Assembly: GCF_964355755.1 (NCBI RefSeq) | Contig: NC_092678.1 | Span: forward strand, 17,210,922-17,274,921 | Direction: 5' to 3' | Source of the DNA: Antedon mediterranea | Lineage: Eukaryota > Echinodermata > Crinoidea > Comatulida > Antedonidae | Length of the DNA: 64,000 nt | In this document: positions 49,334 to 59,729 of the stretch, one piece after another | Position numbering within the stretch: the first letter of the stretch is position 1 | Layout of the letters: every line of letters starts with the position of its first letter | Notes under the pieces: generated by a model | What the model was told of the DNA's origin: nothing | The model's input: the letters and a program-made list of their open reading frames with translations, nothing else | The model's database searches: none | Program-made: the position numbers and the translations under genes

Positions 49334-50354
49334 TTTATTTTCGAGTTGCGCAGCGTAAGTTACGCGCAATTTTATGAATTTCAATGATTGATCATAGATT
49401 AAAAACAAAAAGTCATTTTCTATTGAAACTTGGTGAAAATTTAAGTTATATCATGCGCAAACTTTCTATGGATTAAAAATGGCATGTTTTACATAAAGTT
49501 ACGAGCGCACGCGCGTTCAAAATTTCAAAATGCGCAAAATTCATTTCTAATCAACTTTCTACGCGTTTCATGTCATTTTGAACATTTCAAGAATTCCCAC
49601 GCGTGCGCAATTTTTTTTACGCGCGCGTGCGCACGTAAGGCAAAAACATGTTTTTTTTGGCTTGATTTTTGTTTTTTCAGCCTTCTCTAGTAATTTTACC
49701 AACTTTCAAACAATTTCGACTTAAAATCACGTCATACGAGCACGTAGAATTGAACAATTTGCGCGCGTTTTTGATGAAAAAGTTCAAAAATTCGTGAAAA
49801 TTATGCCTTTTTTTAAAAAGTCATAGATTCTAAACTCCGAGGTGACAATTTTTAAAATTTCAGATTCTGGAAGTAGATGAGTTGTAAATATCAAATCATG
49901 CATCAATATGGCTAACCGGACATTGTGACGTCATCGTATGACCACTCGAATATAAAATAAATGATTTTTGTCTCTTTCCTCGTAGCTCGTCACATTTAAT
50001 ATAGCGCATCTCCACTTATTTGTTTTCCATTTTCCCCCATTTTTTTATGTTGTCTAGCTCTATCAATTATCTTTCGGACGATTCACCATTTTCAAAATTG
50101 TGATGACGTCATCATGTTCAAAAGCGTCAATAACTTTGGTCACTTAATTTCACCTATTCTGCACTGTATGTAGTACGTGTACAGTATATAGTGTATACCG
50201 TATATACTCAGACGTGACGAAAAATAGAGAGCACACTGAAATTGTTTCAATGACTTAATCGTTTTTCTGCGCGCAATATTTTAACGTATGACGTGCGCGT
50301 GGCCTTTGCGCTGCGGATAACCTAACTCGTCCGTAGTGACGAGTTCAAATCTAG
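49334..50354 (+). mobile_element. Helitron-like element, tandem copy 3, shortened
   Basis: Begins after the CTAG of copy 2 but lacks about 0.4 kb at the 5' side, starting at the GAGTTGCGCAGCGTAAGTTA part. It ends with an ACTCGTCCGTAGTGACGAGT hairpin, CAAAT and CTAG (50351-50354). The loop of the hairpin differs from copies 1 and 2. Confidence 0.65.
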
Positions 50355-50545
50355 TTATTAATGTAGATTTATTGTTGGAAATTCTTCAGTTAATTTAAAT
50401 GACCTAGGCCTAAGTGAATATTTTATTGCCAAGGAATCATTAATTAGTAATTATCTGTATATTGCTCTTCGCAAGGTAACTAGGCAGGCTTATTACATAC
50501 AGGTGGTCTAGCTATTCCCGACCCAGTAGATATTTTACTTGTTGT
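50355..50545. other. Non-coding spacer
   Basis: Nothing recognised. Confidence 0.4.
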
Positions 50546-50730
50546 TGGCTATATAATATAACAGATATCGCCTTTTATATCGGCAAAATATAAGATTTGA
50601 CATTCCCTCGGGAATGATATTTTGTTCGAGGGAATATATTCCCGAGGGGATGTCATTCCCGAGGGGATGTTAAATCTTATATTTAACCTCTAACCAGGCG
50701 AATATCTGTATTATATATTATGTCGTTAGA
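50546..50730. mobile_element. Nested inverted-repeat element (foldback MITE)
   Basis: Outer arms ATAACAGATATCGCCT and AGGCGAATATCTGTAT are imperfect inverses. Inside them AATATAAGATTTGACATTCC pairs with a GATGTTAAATCTTATATT arm, around several CCCTCGGGAATG/CATTCCCGAGGG palindromes. The whole could fold into one long hairpin. It has no coding capacity. Confidence 0.65.
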
Positions 50731-50784
50731 CACGTGTGGCCAAGGATTACCAATAGTAAAATGAATCACTGTCCTATCAGATAG

Positions 50785-51138
50785 GTGGTGATTCCACTAA
50801 TACAGGGGCTATTTTGTGAACCAGTTCACCGGGGTAACTCCCTACTCGTCTTGAATGGTGAACTGGATTCTTTAAAGTACACACGGGTTATAACTATGTA
50901 CACTGGACCTACGGTTTATAGTCCTTATCCGAGAAGACTTGTTCAACCACCAGACCTAGGAGCGAGTCGGCCTCGAACCATTGTTGATATTGTTGGCTCT
51001 TTCGCCATGGTAAACAGCTCCTCTGCATTAACCGCTCAGTTGAATATGGAATATGGGCCAATAGGTCCAACACAATTTTATTTAACTACAACATCCTTGC
51101 TACAAACAATCTCGTTGTACATGTTAATCATAGAATAA
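50785..51138 (+). CDS. Unrecognised 117-codon open frame
   Basis: The frame opens MVIPLIQGLFCEPVHRGN and ends YMLIIE. I recognise no domain, signal peptide or transposon motif. GC content is somewhat higher than around it. A CCAGTTCACC/GGTGAACTGG inverted pair at about 50821-50872 lies inside. It could be an exon of an unknown gene, part of an unrecognised transposon, or chance. Confidence 0.2.
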   Translation: MVIPLIQGLFCEPVHRGNSLLVLNGELDSLKYTRVITMYTGPTVYSPYPRRLVQPPDLGASRPRTIVDIVGSFAMVNSSSALTAQLNMEYGPIGPTQFYLTTTSLLQTISLYMLIIE

Positions 51139-51331
51139 TGGTTTAAACTTTTATTCGTGGTTCTTCTTCTGTTCTTCGCAATCAAGAACATGTGACGTAT
51201 TTCAATTAAAACATAATGGTGACGACTTACGATCGACATTTTTCCGACGAACTGTCACACTTCGTAGTCTTGAATAGTTAAACGTCATAATGTGTGAAAA
51301 CACATCGGTACCGGCTTTGACAAAATCTTCA

Positions 51332-51459
51332 AGCTATGTCTACACTTTCAAACTTTGTATGAAGAAAATGTGATGTGCCCATATTGATGTCATATCAGTA
51401 GCATAATTGGACACATCACATTTTGGTTGTCAAACTAGTTTGATAGTGTAGACAGAGCT
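51332..51459. mobile_element. 128-bp inverted-repeat MITE, GTCTACAC ends
   Basis: AGCTATGTCTACACTTTCAA pairs imperfectly with TTTGATAGTGTAGACAGAGCT at the other end, and inner GATGTGCCCA pairs with TGGACACATC. It has no coding sequence. No clear target duplication beyond one or two bases. Confidence 0.65.
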
Positions 51460-51529
51460 ATATAAATAGATAATAACAAGTGACGGTGTATCAAGAAAAT
51501 AAACGTATACAAGGAGAAAAAAAAATCCA

Positions 51530-51840
51530 AAAATGTTAGTAACCTTAAGCATACTATTCTCTCTCCTCCGAAGAAATGTATACTCAATAGTTATTTTGAA
51601 TATTCTACATGTTACCTTACATAATAAACTGTACGCTCTTTCTCCTGAACTGATATCTACCAAATACATCTAAACATTTTACTGTGAACTTTCACAAATT
51701 TGTGCTTATAACCATCTGGTTCTGTTTTATCAAAGATATGCTGCGAACATTCTAACAAATCTCGCCCTTTCTCCAAGTATTATTCAATGTTAATTTTACT
51801 TTTACACAAAATCGATTATACGATTGTTTATTATTTAAAA
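51530..51840. repeat. Duplicated segment shared with 63.47-63.75 kb
   Basis: Matches 63474-63748 with roughly 10-15% difference by eye, including a fully shared 50-base core containing ACAAATCTCGCCCTTTCTCC. It leads into a far better conserved block at 51841. Confidence 0.65.
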
Positions 51841-51963
51841 AGGCAACCAGTGAACGTTACTGGTGAGAGAACCACTAACACCGTGGCGTGTCTCGACATC
51901 CAGTCCATGGTGTTTAAAGTTAGAATACACTGCTCCAGGAAGACGCTACCTTAATCCACGTTT
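51841..51963 (-). CDS. Conserved 123-bp block, candidate first exon
   Basis: Nearly identical to 63749-63871 (one difference seen), although the flanks differ by 10-15%. On the minus strand an ATG at 51908 opens MDWMSRHATVLVVLSP, followed by GTAACG, a weak donor. The peptide has a short hydrophobic core like a marginal signal peptide, and the one difference is silent in this frame (GTG/GTT). A plus-strand frame is also open, where the same change would be N to K. The phase would not match the phase-2 LRR exons directly. A regulatory or 5'-UTR element is equally possible. Confidence 0.3.
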
Positions 51964-54383
51964 TCTGACGTTTTCATGAGATGAAGATATATAATATTTG
52001 TTCCTCGTGCAAAATAACCTTATTACAACACTATAACACTAAAGCATAAAGTTACACTTAACTGTGCTTTAAAATAAACATAATTAAAAGCATTACACAG
52101 TATAGGCCTAATAGTTTTTTTTTTAAATCTGACAAATATAAACATGAAGAAATAAAAAACAATGTCGTTAATATACATCAGACTTAAGAATAATGACATC
52201 AATTTTCGATAATCATAAGGACGAGTTCTCGAATAATTCTCTCATTTGTGCCCATGGAATTGATATTTCCTAAGTTCACCTAACTACGGAGGAATAACGC
52301 ATTTATATTATGACTACGTTAATCATAATGTTTAATGATGCTGTGTTATCGAATTTTCTATGTTACTGGAGAAATCGGGATACAGTACCGATAATCAGGT
52401 GTGTTAGACCAGAATACGTTACTCCGGCTTAAAATGGAGGCCTTTCCTTTAACCACGTTCTGAAATGTGTCTGTAAGATTATGTTAGGCAAAAACAACAC
52501 CTTGTATACCATAGCAGCCTGGTGTAGAGACCTATGTATTGCCTTCGCTAAATCCTTTCTTAAACTTGTTCCCACTTATACCTTCTAGAGGAATGTTATC
52601 CATAGATATAACCCTAATATACTGCTGATTGGATTCGTCATTTTATAATTGTAACACAATGTGTCATAAGAACTGTTTGTTATACCATGGTAGTATGTGG
52701 TGCCATTAATTAAAGAATTATATGATTTGTAAATATTTTACACAAAGTGCAACACAGTGTGACGTGACGTATTGTCTGCTACAATATCTAATGATTACAC
52801 ATTTTTAATGATTATGTAGTTTCTCATTTAATAAAACATACCACTTATAATAACAAATTACCGTATTAAACGTACAAATCAAAGTATAAAAACAATAAGT
52901 ATATACATTACCAACGGAAATTACGATAAAAAAGTATCTATTTTATTAATTTCGAAATACAAAGAAAAAATAACAACAAATAACAACAAAATATCTATAT
53001 TGTGCCAACAGAGGCCAAAAAGGCTTATGTCCAATTAGGCGTGTCACTCTGACAGTGAAACAATTACAAGGTATAATTGATATAATACTAATTTAATGTT
53101 GCTTTATCTCGTATTATCATTTCATGTTTTAGCTGTTTTTCATAAACTGTCTTTGCATGATTATAACAATGTTTTATCTAGATTGACTGTAATCATGTTG
53201 TACTTTCCATATCATATGATTTCTAGATGTAGATCAATATCTACGATACAATCTACGCCGATGGTGTTACAGTAACTGAATTAAAGAGACAAAACAATGC
53301 CAAAATAGAAAAACTCAAAAAGAGCAAAAAGAAAGATATTACATTTGAACGTATTACACATGAAACAAAATTCCTAAAACAAAATAATTGTTTTTATGAG
53401 GCATAGAGTTAAACTGACGTTTTCATGAGAGAAAGATATATACTATTTGTTCCACGTGCACAATAAGCTTATAAAACTATTGCAGATTATACGTGAATCG
53501 GACCGGTGACGAGTCGGTGACAAACCGAACGGATCATCCAGGAGTTCTGAAACGTCTGGCCAAGTGCGCTCTCTTTGCGCTGTATTATACGGAGGCGTGT
53601 CTATTTTTGTTTTCGTATCTAATTTTGGCTTTAAAAACATGTCAGCCCAAAGCAATCGCTACCCCTGGATCCGACCCGTCGGAATATTGTTGATATCAAA
53701 TGATGGAGGTTCAGACGTTCTGTGGTACATTTAAATTGTATTATTTGTATGTTCCCTCTTTAAACTTCATCTTAATTTCAATATAATAATATCAATAAAG
53801 TAATATTGTTTACTTAGAAGTGTGCCAGTTATTCAGCACTGAAGAAAACAAAATCAGAAAAATGTAAACACATGTTACCAGGTTTTTTTAAAACATTAAT
53901 AAAGCTAAGTGTGTTAATTAATGAGATGTAAAGCACATTTTAGCATGAGGAAGTGAAAATATGGAGGGAAAGAAAACATAAAGTGTAGAAACAGATATCA
54001 CCTCACAAGCAATCTATTGCTGACCCAGTGTGAAGCCAGAAATCAAGAGTTGTTCCTGCTCCCCAATTATTGTGGTCCCTTTATTTATAAAACTTGAAAA
54101 GCAGAAAAAAGAGGAGGAGGTGTATGTTTGTTTGTTGGCAGACTATAACGCTTGTTCAGATTTTAAGTTAAGTTTATCTTACGGACAGATAACGCTAATA
54201 ATGTACGTACCACAACATTAGGTAACCGATGCGCCCCCATTATGACACGTGTGAATAAAGAACAAGTGCTATTCCACTGTACGGAAAGATAGCTACCCGA
54301 TGCCTCTCATAATAATATTATTTTTCATTCAATAACATATACTAATAATGATAATAATAATTTACTTTAAAACAAACGAAAGG
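51964..54383. repeat. LRR-array unit without exon
   Basis: Parallels 9653-12345 without the LINE fragment inserted there: TGACGTTTTCATGAGATGAA at 51965, the minus-strand open block at 52.38-52.62 kb, an exon-less LRR upstream intron near 52.9 kb, GTGACGAGTCGGTGAC near 53507 and CCCTGGATCCG near 53662. No gene is called. Confidence 0.65.
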
Positions 54384-54757
54384 TTGTAGTCAAGAGGCAG
54401 AAAACTGCAGGTGTTGTTTATTGCCTTTAGACATAAACAGGTACCACCGTACGAGAATCGGGTGTCCAACGGACGAGTACCATGTGTGTATATCGGGAAC
54501 AAAGCTATTATAAAGTTTACAGATTTTACAGACTATGTCTACGACACATAATCTGTTGTATGACAAGAATTAATGAATATGAGTCCGATAATTGTACAGA
54601 GCATCAAACAACTACATGTGGATTATTAAACATTTTGACAAACATGGCGTTTCATACGTATGGTACGTGTACACACTGTATAGTAAACATCGAAAGGCGA
54701 CAACAGAAAAAAGACAATAACAGAGACTTGGGACAAGTCTATACAGTATTAACTTAC

Positions 54758-54832
54758 AGTTTTGAAAGTGATGAAGCAAAAGCAGAAAATGCACCTTGAT
54801 CTATGGTAGTTATAGCGTTATCATATAAATAC
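54758..54832 (-). CDS. Single-LRR exon, 25-residue type (second copy)
   Basis: A 75-nt exon with acceptor TTTTTGCAG and donor GTAAGT, reading L-YLYDNAITTIDQGAF and ending FASSLSKL. Compared with 5771-5845 the later part is unchanged, while the residues after the first leucine differ (YLYDNA against YLHYNN). Both copies have good splice sites and could be used by the same or different transcripts. Confidence 0.75.
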
Positions 54833-55652
54833 CTGCAAAAATTGAAAAAAAAAGACACACATGATTTAAAACAATATTAATAATAATACTGTACAACAAT
54901 ACAATAAATAGATAACCACTACATTTGTCTGCTATATTTTACAGTACAGTTATTTGCATTCAGCATTTCAGTGGGCATTTTAGACTTCGTTTGGCACTCG
55001 AAACAATGTCAAATGTAAGGCAAGCTAATTTTTGCCACGAGGAGGTGCAAATCTGAGGGAGCGGAAATATAAAGTGTACAATTCCAAACAGATATCACCT
55101 CAACTTTATTTTTAAAACTTGAAAATCAGAAAAAAAGGGGAGAAGGTAGGGTATTATTTGTGGTTGTTGCCAGATGCCTAAACTCTAGAAAATGATAAAT
55201 TAAGTTTATCTTACGGACGGATAACGCTAATAATAACAATTATTAATTCATAGTTATGCTTTATAGCTTTTTGATGTTTTTTTTCGTGCACTTAGAAGAA
55301 CTTATTTAAAGTGCATTTTAAGTATTGTTTTTCTTCTAGATTATTTCAGTCATCATAGTTAATGTTTGTTTTATTTGGAGGTTCAGACTTAAACACAAAG
55401 TACAAGTGTATATAGTGCACTATGCTGTGTGAAATAAAACTGAAACTGAATGTACGTACCACCACATTAGGTAACCGATGCGCCCTCATTATGACGTTTT
55501 TTATAAAAGAAAGATACAAACCATGTGTTGCGCGTGCGCGCGAATAAAGAACAAGTGCAGCTATTCCACCGTACGGAGGGAAAGATAACCAATGCCTCTC
55601 ATAATAACATTATTTTTCATTTAATAATATTTACTAATAATGATAATAACAA

Positions 55653-56448
55653 CTCGATTTTAACTCGTCACTATGAACGAGTTAGGTTATCCGCAGCGCA
55701 AACGCCACGTGCACGTCATACTTTAGAATATTGCGCACAGAAAAACGATTATGGCATTGAAAAAATGTTGTGTGCTCTCTATTTTGTATCACGTCTAAGT
55801 ATATAGAGTATACACTATATCTGTATACGTACTACAGTGCAGAATAGGTGAAAATACCGGCACCCGCTTTGTCATCCAATTTTTACCATGATGATGTCAT
55901 CAAAATGAAACACGTAGATAGCAATTTTGGAAGGTAATTATCTGAGCAACAACATATCAACGTGTTGAATAAATTTGGATACGTAGAGTACGGAAGCGCG
56001 CTCTTTTAAATGTCATGAACTATGACGCAAAATATGAAATTACAACTGTTATAATTGAACCGGCCATATGATGACGTCACAACATCCGATTCACATAATT
56101 TGTACATAAATTCCTTATTCTGAGGAGCTATAATAAATTTAAATTTATTGGAATGATGAAAAAAGGTGACCAAAGTTATTCACGCTTTTGAACATGATGC
56201 ATTCATCACAATTTTACAAATGGTAAATCATGCGAAAGATAATTGATTGACCTAGACAATATAAAAATATAGGAGAAAATGGAATATGGATAAGTGGAGA
56301 TGCGCTCTATTAAATGTGATGAGCTATGACAAAAGAGACAAAAATCCTATACTCTAGTTAGCCATATTGATACATGATCCGATATCAACAACTTATCTAC
56401 TTCCAGAATATGTAAAAAAAAACTTCACCATGTAGTTTAGAAACTATT
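55653..56448 (-). mobile_element. Helitron-like element, 3' part only
   Basis: Minus-strand 3' end at 55653 (CTCG on the plus strand, a changed CTAG) with the ACTCGT/ACGAGT hairpin and GGTTATCCGC beside it. The element is cut at 56448 by another insertion. It has internal deletions near 56110 and 56355 relative to the 12.5-kb copy. Confidence 0.6.
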
Positions 56449-57004
56449 AGTCCGGTGGCAGGAGGTGGGAATCACCGCCCGAAAGGGGACAAACTTTTAT
56501 AGACCAGAATTTTCCGTAGATTACGAATATGGTAATCCATCAGGATAGGAAGCGTTTTCGAAATATAAGGGGTCAAAGTTCAAAATTGACCAATTACAAC
56601 AATATATTATGTATATGTATTACAACAAATTTATTGAAGCACAATTTTGTCTTTTATTACATGTTTATGATTATAAGTCTCTATTCAATCACCTTATGAA
56701 AAACAAAATCCCTTTGTGATTAAGGGTCAAATGTCAATATTGACCAATCATACGTACGTACCTATAAAACCCAAATAAAAACTAATATTTAATAAAAATT
56801 GGATGTTTTCTCATCCTGTTAATCATACGCAATGTAAAAGAGTGAATACATCATTTCATCAGTTGACATAAGGTCAATTTCATCAGTTGACATAAGGTCA
56901 AAGGTCAACATTTTAATACGCGTATTAGTTAACAAATAAATGCAAAGTTGTCCAAACTATGATATTGATGGTTTTACAAGTATCCTAATCAAATTATTTG
57001 ATCA
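56449..57004. other. Unclassified insertion or repeat
   Basis: Starts TAGTCCGGTGGCAGGAGGTG directly inside the Helitron-like copy. It holds three AAGGTCAAAG-like motifs and a short direct repeat (TTCATCAGTTGACATAAGGT, twice near 56860). No reading frame or inverted ends were recognised. Confidence 0.45.
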
Positions 57005-57060
57005 GTAAAGATATGTTATTCCCTCCGCCAAGGAGGTTATGTTTTCACCCCTGTATGTTT

Positions 57061-57096
<36 letters not shown>

Positions 57097-57100
57097 TCAT
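57005..57100. repeat. CCTCCGCCAAGGAGG hairpin repeat with (GT)n microsatellite
   Basis: CCCTCCGCCAAGGAGGTTATG is followed by a (GT)n tract of about 38 bases (57057-57094). The hairpin-headed sequence is a common dispersed repeat type in marine invertebrates; I cannot name its class. Confidence 0.6.
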
Positions 57101-57121
57101 GTACGTAAGTTACAAGGTTGA

Positions 57122-57757
57122 CCTAGTGTTAAGCTAAACCACACTGACCTTGAATTTGTTGACTCTATAACATACTTGGGTCATGTGATTTGTAACTCTC
57201 TGAATGATGATAATGATAATATTAAGAAACAGTATCGAGCTCTGTGTATCAAAGCTAATGCATTATTCAGGACATTCTACAAATGTTCCGTTGAAGTTAA
57301 ATGTCAGTTATTTAAAATGTTTTGCGTTAATGTAGGCCAATACTGTATGACTCTATGGAGTAAATTCCGTGAAGGTACTGTAAACTAATTTAGAGTTTTC
57401 TTTAATAACGGGTTGCGTAAGCTACTGAAAATTCTTAGTTATATCATGATGTTTTTTAACGAATAACGTTCCCTCATTCTATAATTTGATGGAACGCTAT
57501 ACATTATAGTTTTAAGAGCATAATTCATGACAGTTGCAATAGCCTGATTCAAACCATAGTTAACGTCCTAGCACAATCCAACCTACTGTACAGTACATCA
57601 GCGTTGGTACAAATTGGTATTTTTTAGGATATTGTAAGTTGATTTGTGGAAGTTGCTTATTTAATTTCCTGGTTAAATTGTTTCTATTTTTGTTTTTTGT
57701 ATGAATTGTAATGGATGTACTATCCGAAATAAAGAAAATGAATGAATGAATGAATAG
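57122..57757 (+). mobile_element. LINE 3' fragment with (AATG)n tail
   Basis: The frame from 57122 to 57388 includes FVDSITYLGHVICNSLNDD and KKQYRALCIKANALFRTFYK. This matches the region downstream of the reverse transcriptase in several LINE families (YLGH-I, then DD-D-x-x-R-RALY-x-x-N). The frame ends early in a stop at 57386-57388, so the copy is dead. The 3' region ends GAAATAAAGAAAATGAATGA with AATG units, a LINE-like tail. Confidence 0.65.
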
Positions 57758-57920
57758 TGTACCGTCATTTTAAAAGTGATATTATTGGCTTAATACAACG
57801 TCATGGTATTTAGAAACAGTTAAACCAACCCTTAAATGCATAATTTCACAATTAACCAGATTTACTTACAATTGTAAAGCTTGTTGTTACAAGTAAGGAA
57901 AAATGAGAATAAACACTTAC

Positions 57921-57992
57921 AGTGTAACCAATGACGTCAAACCAACAAATTCATTTCCAGATAATGTAGTAATGTCGTTATAGCTTAAATCC
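57921..57992 (-). CDS. Single-LRR exon (most upstream recognised)
   Basis: A 72-nt exon with acceptor TATTTTGAAG and consensus donor GTAAGT. It reads L-DLSYNDITTLSGNEFVGL, then TSLVTL, a well-formed 24-residue LRR, closest to the general LRR consensus of all cassettes here. Flanks are not array-type, so it may be a unique exon near the 5' end of the gene. It sits between two unrelated LINE fragments. Confidence 0.75.
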
Positions 57993-58139
57993 CTTCAAAA
58001 TAAAAACATGAATACTTGGTAAAATAACAGTTCACGAGTTGAGGTTTCCTTCTTCGGGGAAAAATTGTTACAGTTTGGTGTGTATTTCAGCGGACAAAAT
58101 TGTGACCGTAAAATAATTTATCTGCATTGTACTGTTAGT

Positions 58140-58540
58140 GTGTATTACGTGTCAGTGAAAATTAAAGATGGTCGACAATGGTGCAAACATTAAAATATTA
58201 AAATTAAAATACAAAGTTTATCAATTGAGTACGTAGAACTAAAGATCCGAAGCCTAGTTGGTTGGAACTTGTTCCGCCAGAGATGGTTCCTGATCAAGTT
58301 AAAACTATCAAACACGTCACAGGAAGCGTGGACAAATGTGGAAAACGCGTCAAACGTCGAAGGAAAAAATTCAAACCTCCATCCATCTGTTATTTTTGGT
58401 AATGCGCACTCACTCAAAACAAGTGAAATGGCTGCAAATGTATTCGAATACAGGGACAGTTGCCTTATGGCGATCACTGAAACTTGGCTAATTTAATCTT
58501 TTCGGATCATGGATCAAAAACTTGTTCTTGTTATCTGGAA
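58140..58540 (+). mobile_element. LINE 5' fragment (start of endonuclease domain)
   Basis: Plus-strand frame 58269-58498 ends with VIFGNAHSLKTSEMAANVFE, then YRDSCLMAITETWL. The N-A-x-S-L and Y-R-x-C-x-L-x-x-x-TETWL motifs are the first active-site motifs of LINE apurinic-like endonucleases. The frame stops there and array sequence resumes at about 58541, so only the 5' end is present. It differs from the L2-like LINE at 60-63 kb. Confidence 0.65.
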
Positions 58541-59652
58541 ATATTAACATTAAACAGTACCAACGGAAATTACGATAATAAAGTATCTATTTTATTAATT
58601 TCGAAATACAAAGAAAAAATAACAACAAAATATCTATATTGTGCCAACAGAGGCCAAAAAGACTTATGTCCAATTAGGCGTGTCACTCTGACAGTGAAAC
58701 AATTACAAGGTATAATTGATATAATACTAATTTAATGTTACTTTATCTCGTATTATCATTATTTGCATGTTTTAGCTGTTTTTCATTAACTGTATTTGCA
58801 TCATTATAACAATGTTTTATCTAGATTGACTGTAATCATGTTGTACTTTCCATATCATATGATTTCTAGATGTAGATCAATATCTACGATACAATACAAC
58901 CGTTAAATGACGATGATCCATGTATTCTGCTATATTTTTATTTTTCATTATGGCCGCCGATGGTGCTACAGTAACTGAATTAAAGAGTCTTGTTCGCAAA
59001 CAATACCAAAATAGAAAAACTCAAAAAGAGTATAAGAAAGATTACGTTTGGACGTATCACACATGAAACAGACAAGTATTCCGTAGAAGTATTAATTCCT
59101 AAAATAAAATAATTGTTTTTATGAGGCATAGAGTTAAACTGACGTTTTCATGAGAAGAAAATATATAATATTTGTTCTACGTGCACAATAAGCTTATTAC
59201 AACACTATTGCAGATTATACGTACGGTGAATCGATGACGAGTCGGAGACGAACCGAACGGATCATCCAGGATTTCTGAAAAATCTGGCCAAGTGCGCCCA
59301 CTTTGCGCAGCATTGTACGAAGGCGTGTGTATATTTGTTTTCGTATCTAATTTTGGCTTTCAAAAATTGTAGCGCAAAGCAATCGCTACTCCTGGATCCG
59401 CCCGCCGGAATATTTTGACATAAAATGATAGAGGTTCAGACGTTCTGTGGTACATTTAAATTGTATTATTTGTATGTTCCCTTTAAACTTCATCTTAATT
59501 TCAAATATAATAATATCAATAAAGTAATACTGTTTACTTAGAAGTGTGTCAGTTATCCAGCACTGAAGAAAACAAACTCAGAAAAAATTTAAACACATGT
59601 GACCACGTTATTTGAACATTTTAAAGCTAAGTGAGTTAATTAATGAGATGTA
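58541..59652. repeat. LRR-array unit without exon
   Basis: Exon-less LRR upstream intron (ACAGTACCAACGGAAATTAC) followed by the usual modules. The ATGGCCGCCGATGG block at 58950 is open for 38 codons on the plus strand here, but the frame is broken in all other units. The unit ends GAGATGTAA at the LINE tail. No gene is called. Confidence 0.65.
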
Positions 59653-59729
59653 AATAATAATAATAATAAATGAAAACTTAAAAAGCGCCGGTATCCTCCA
59701 CCCATGTGGCGCTCATGGCACTTTGTGCA

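Larger units (their letters stand above)
54384..56448. repeat. Segmental duplication, copy at 54.4 kb (partner at 5.4 kb)
   Basis: Second copy of the 5404-8470 segment, carrying the LRR exon at 54758-54832 and a Helitron-like element without the 1-kb insertion. It stops inside the element, where an unrelated sequence begins at 56449. Confidence 0.8.
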
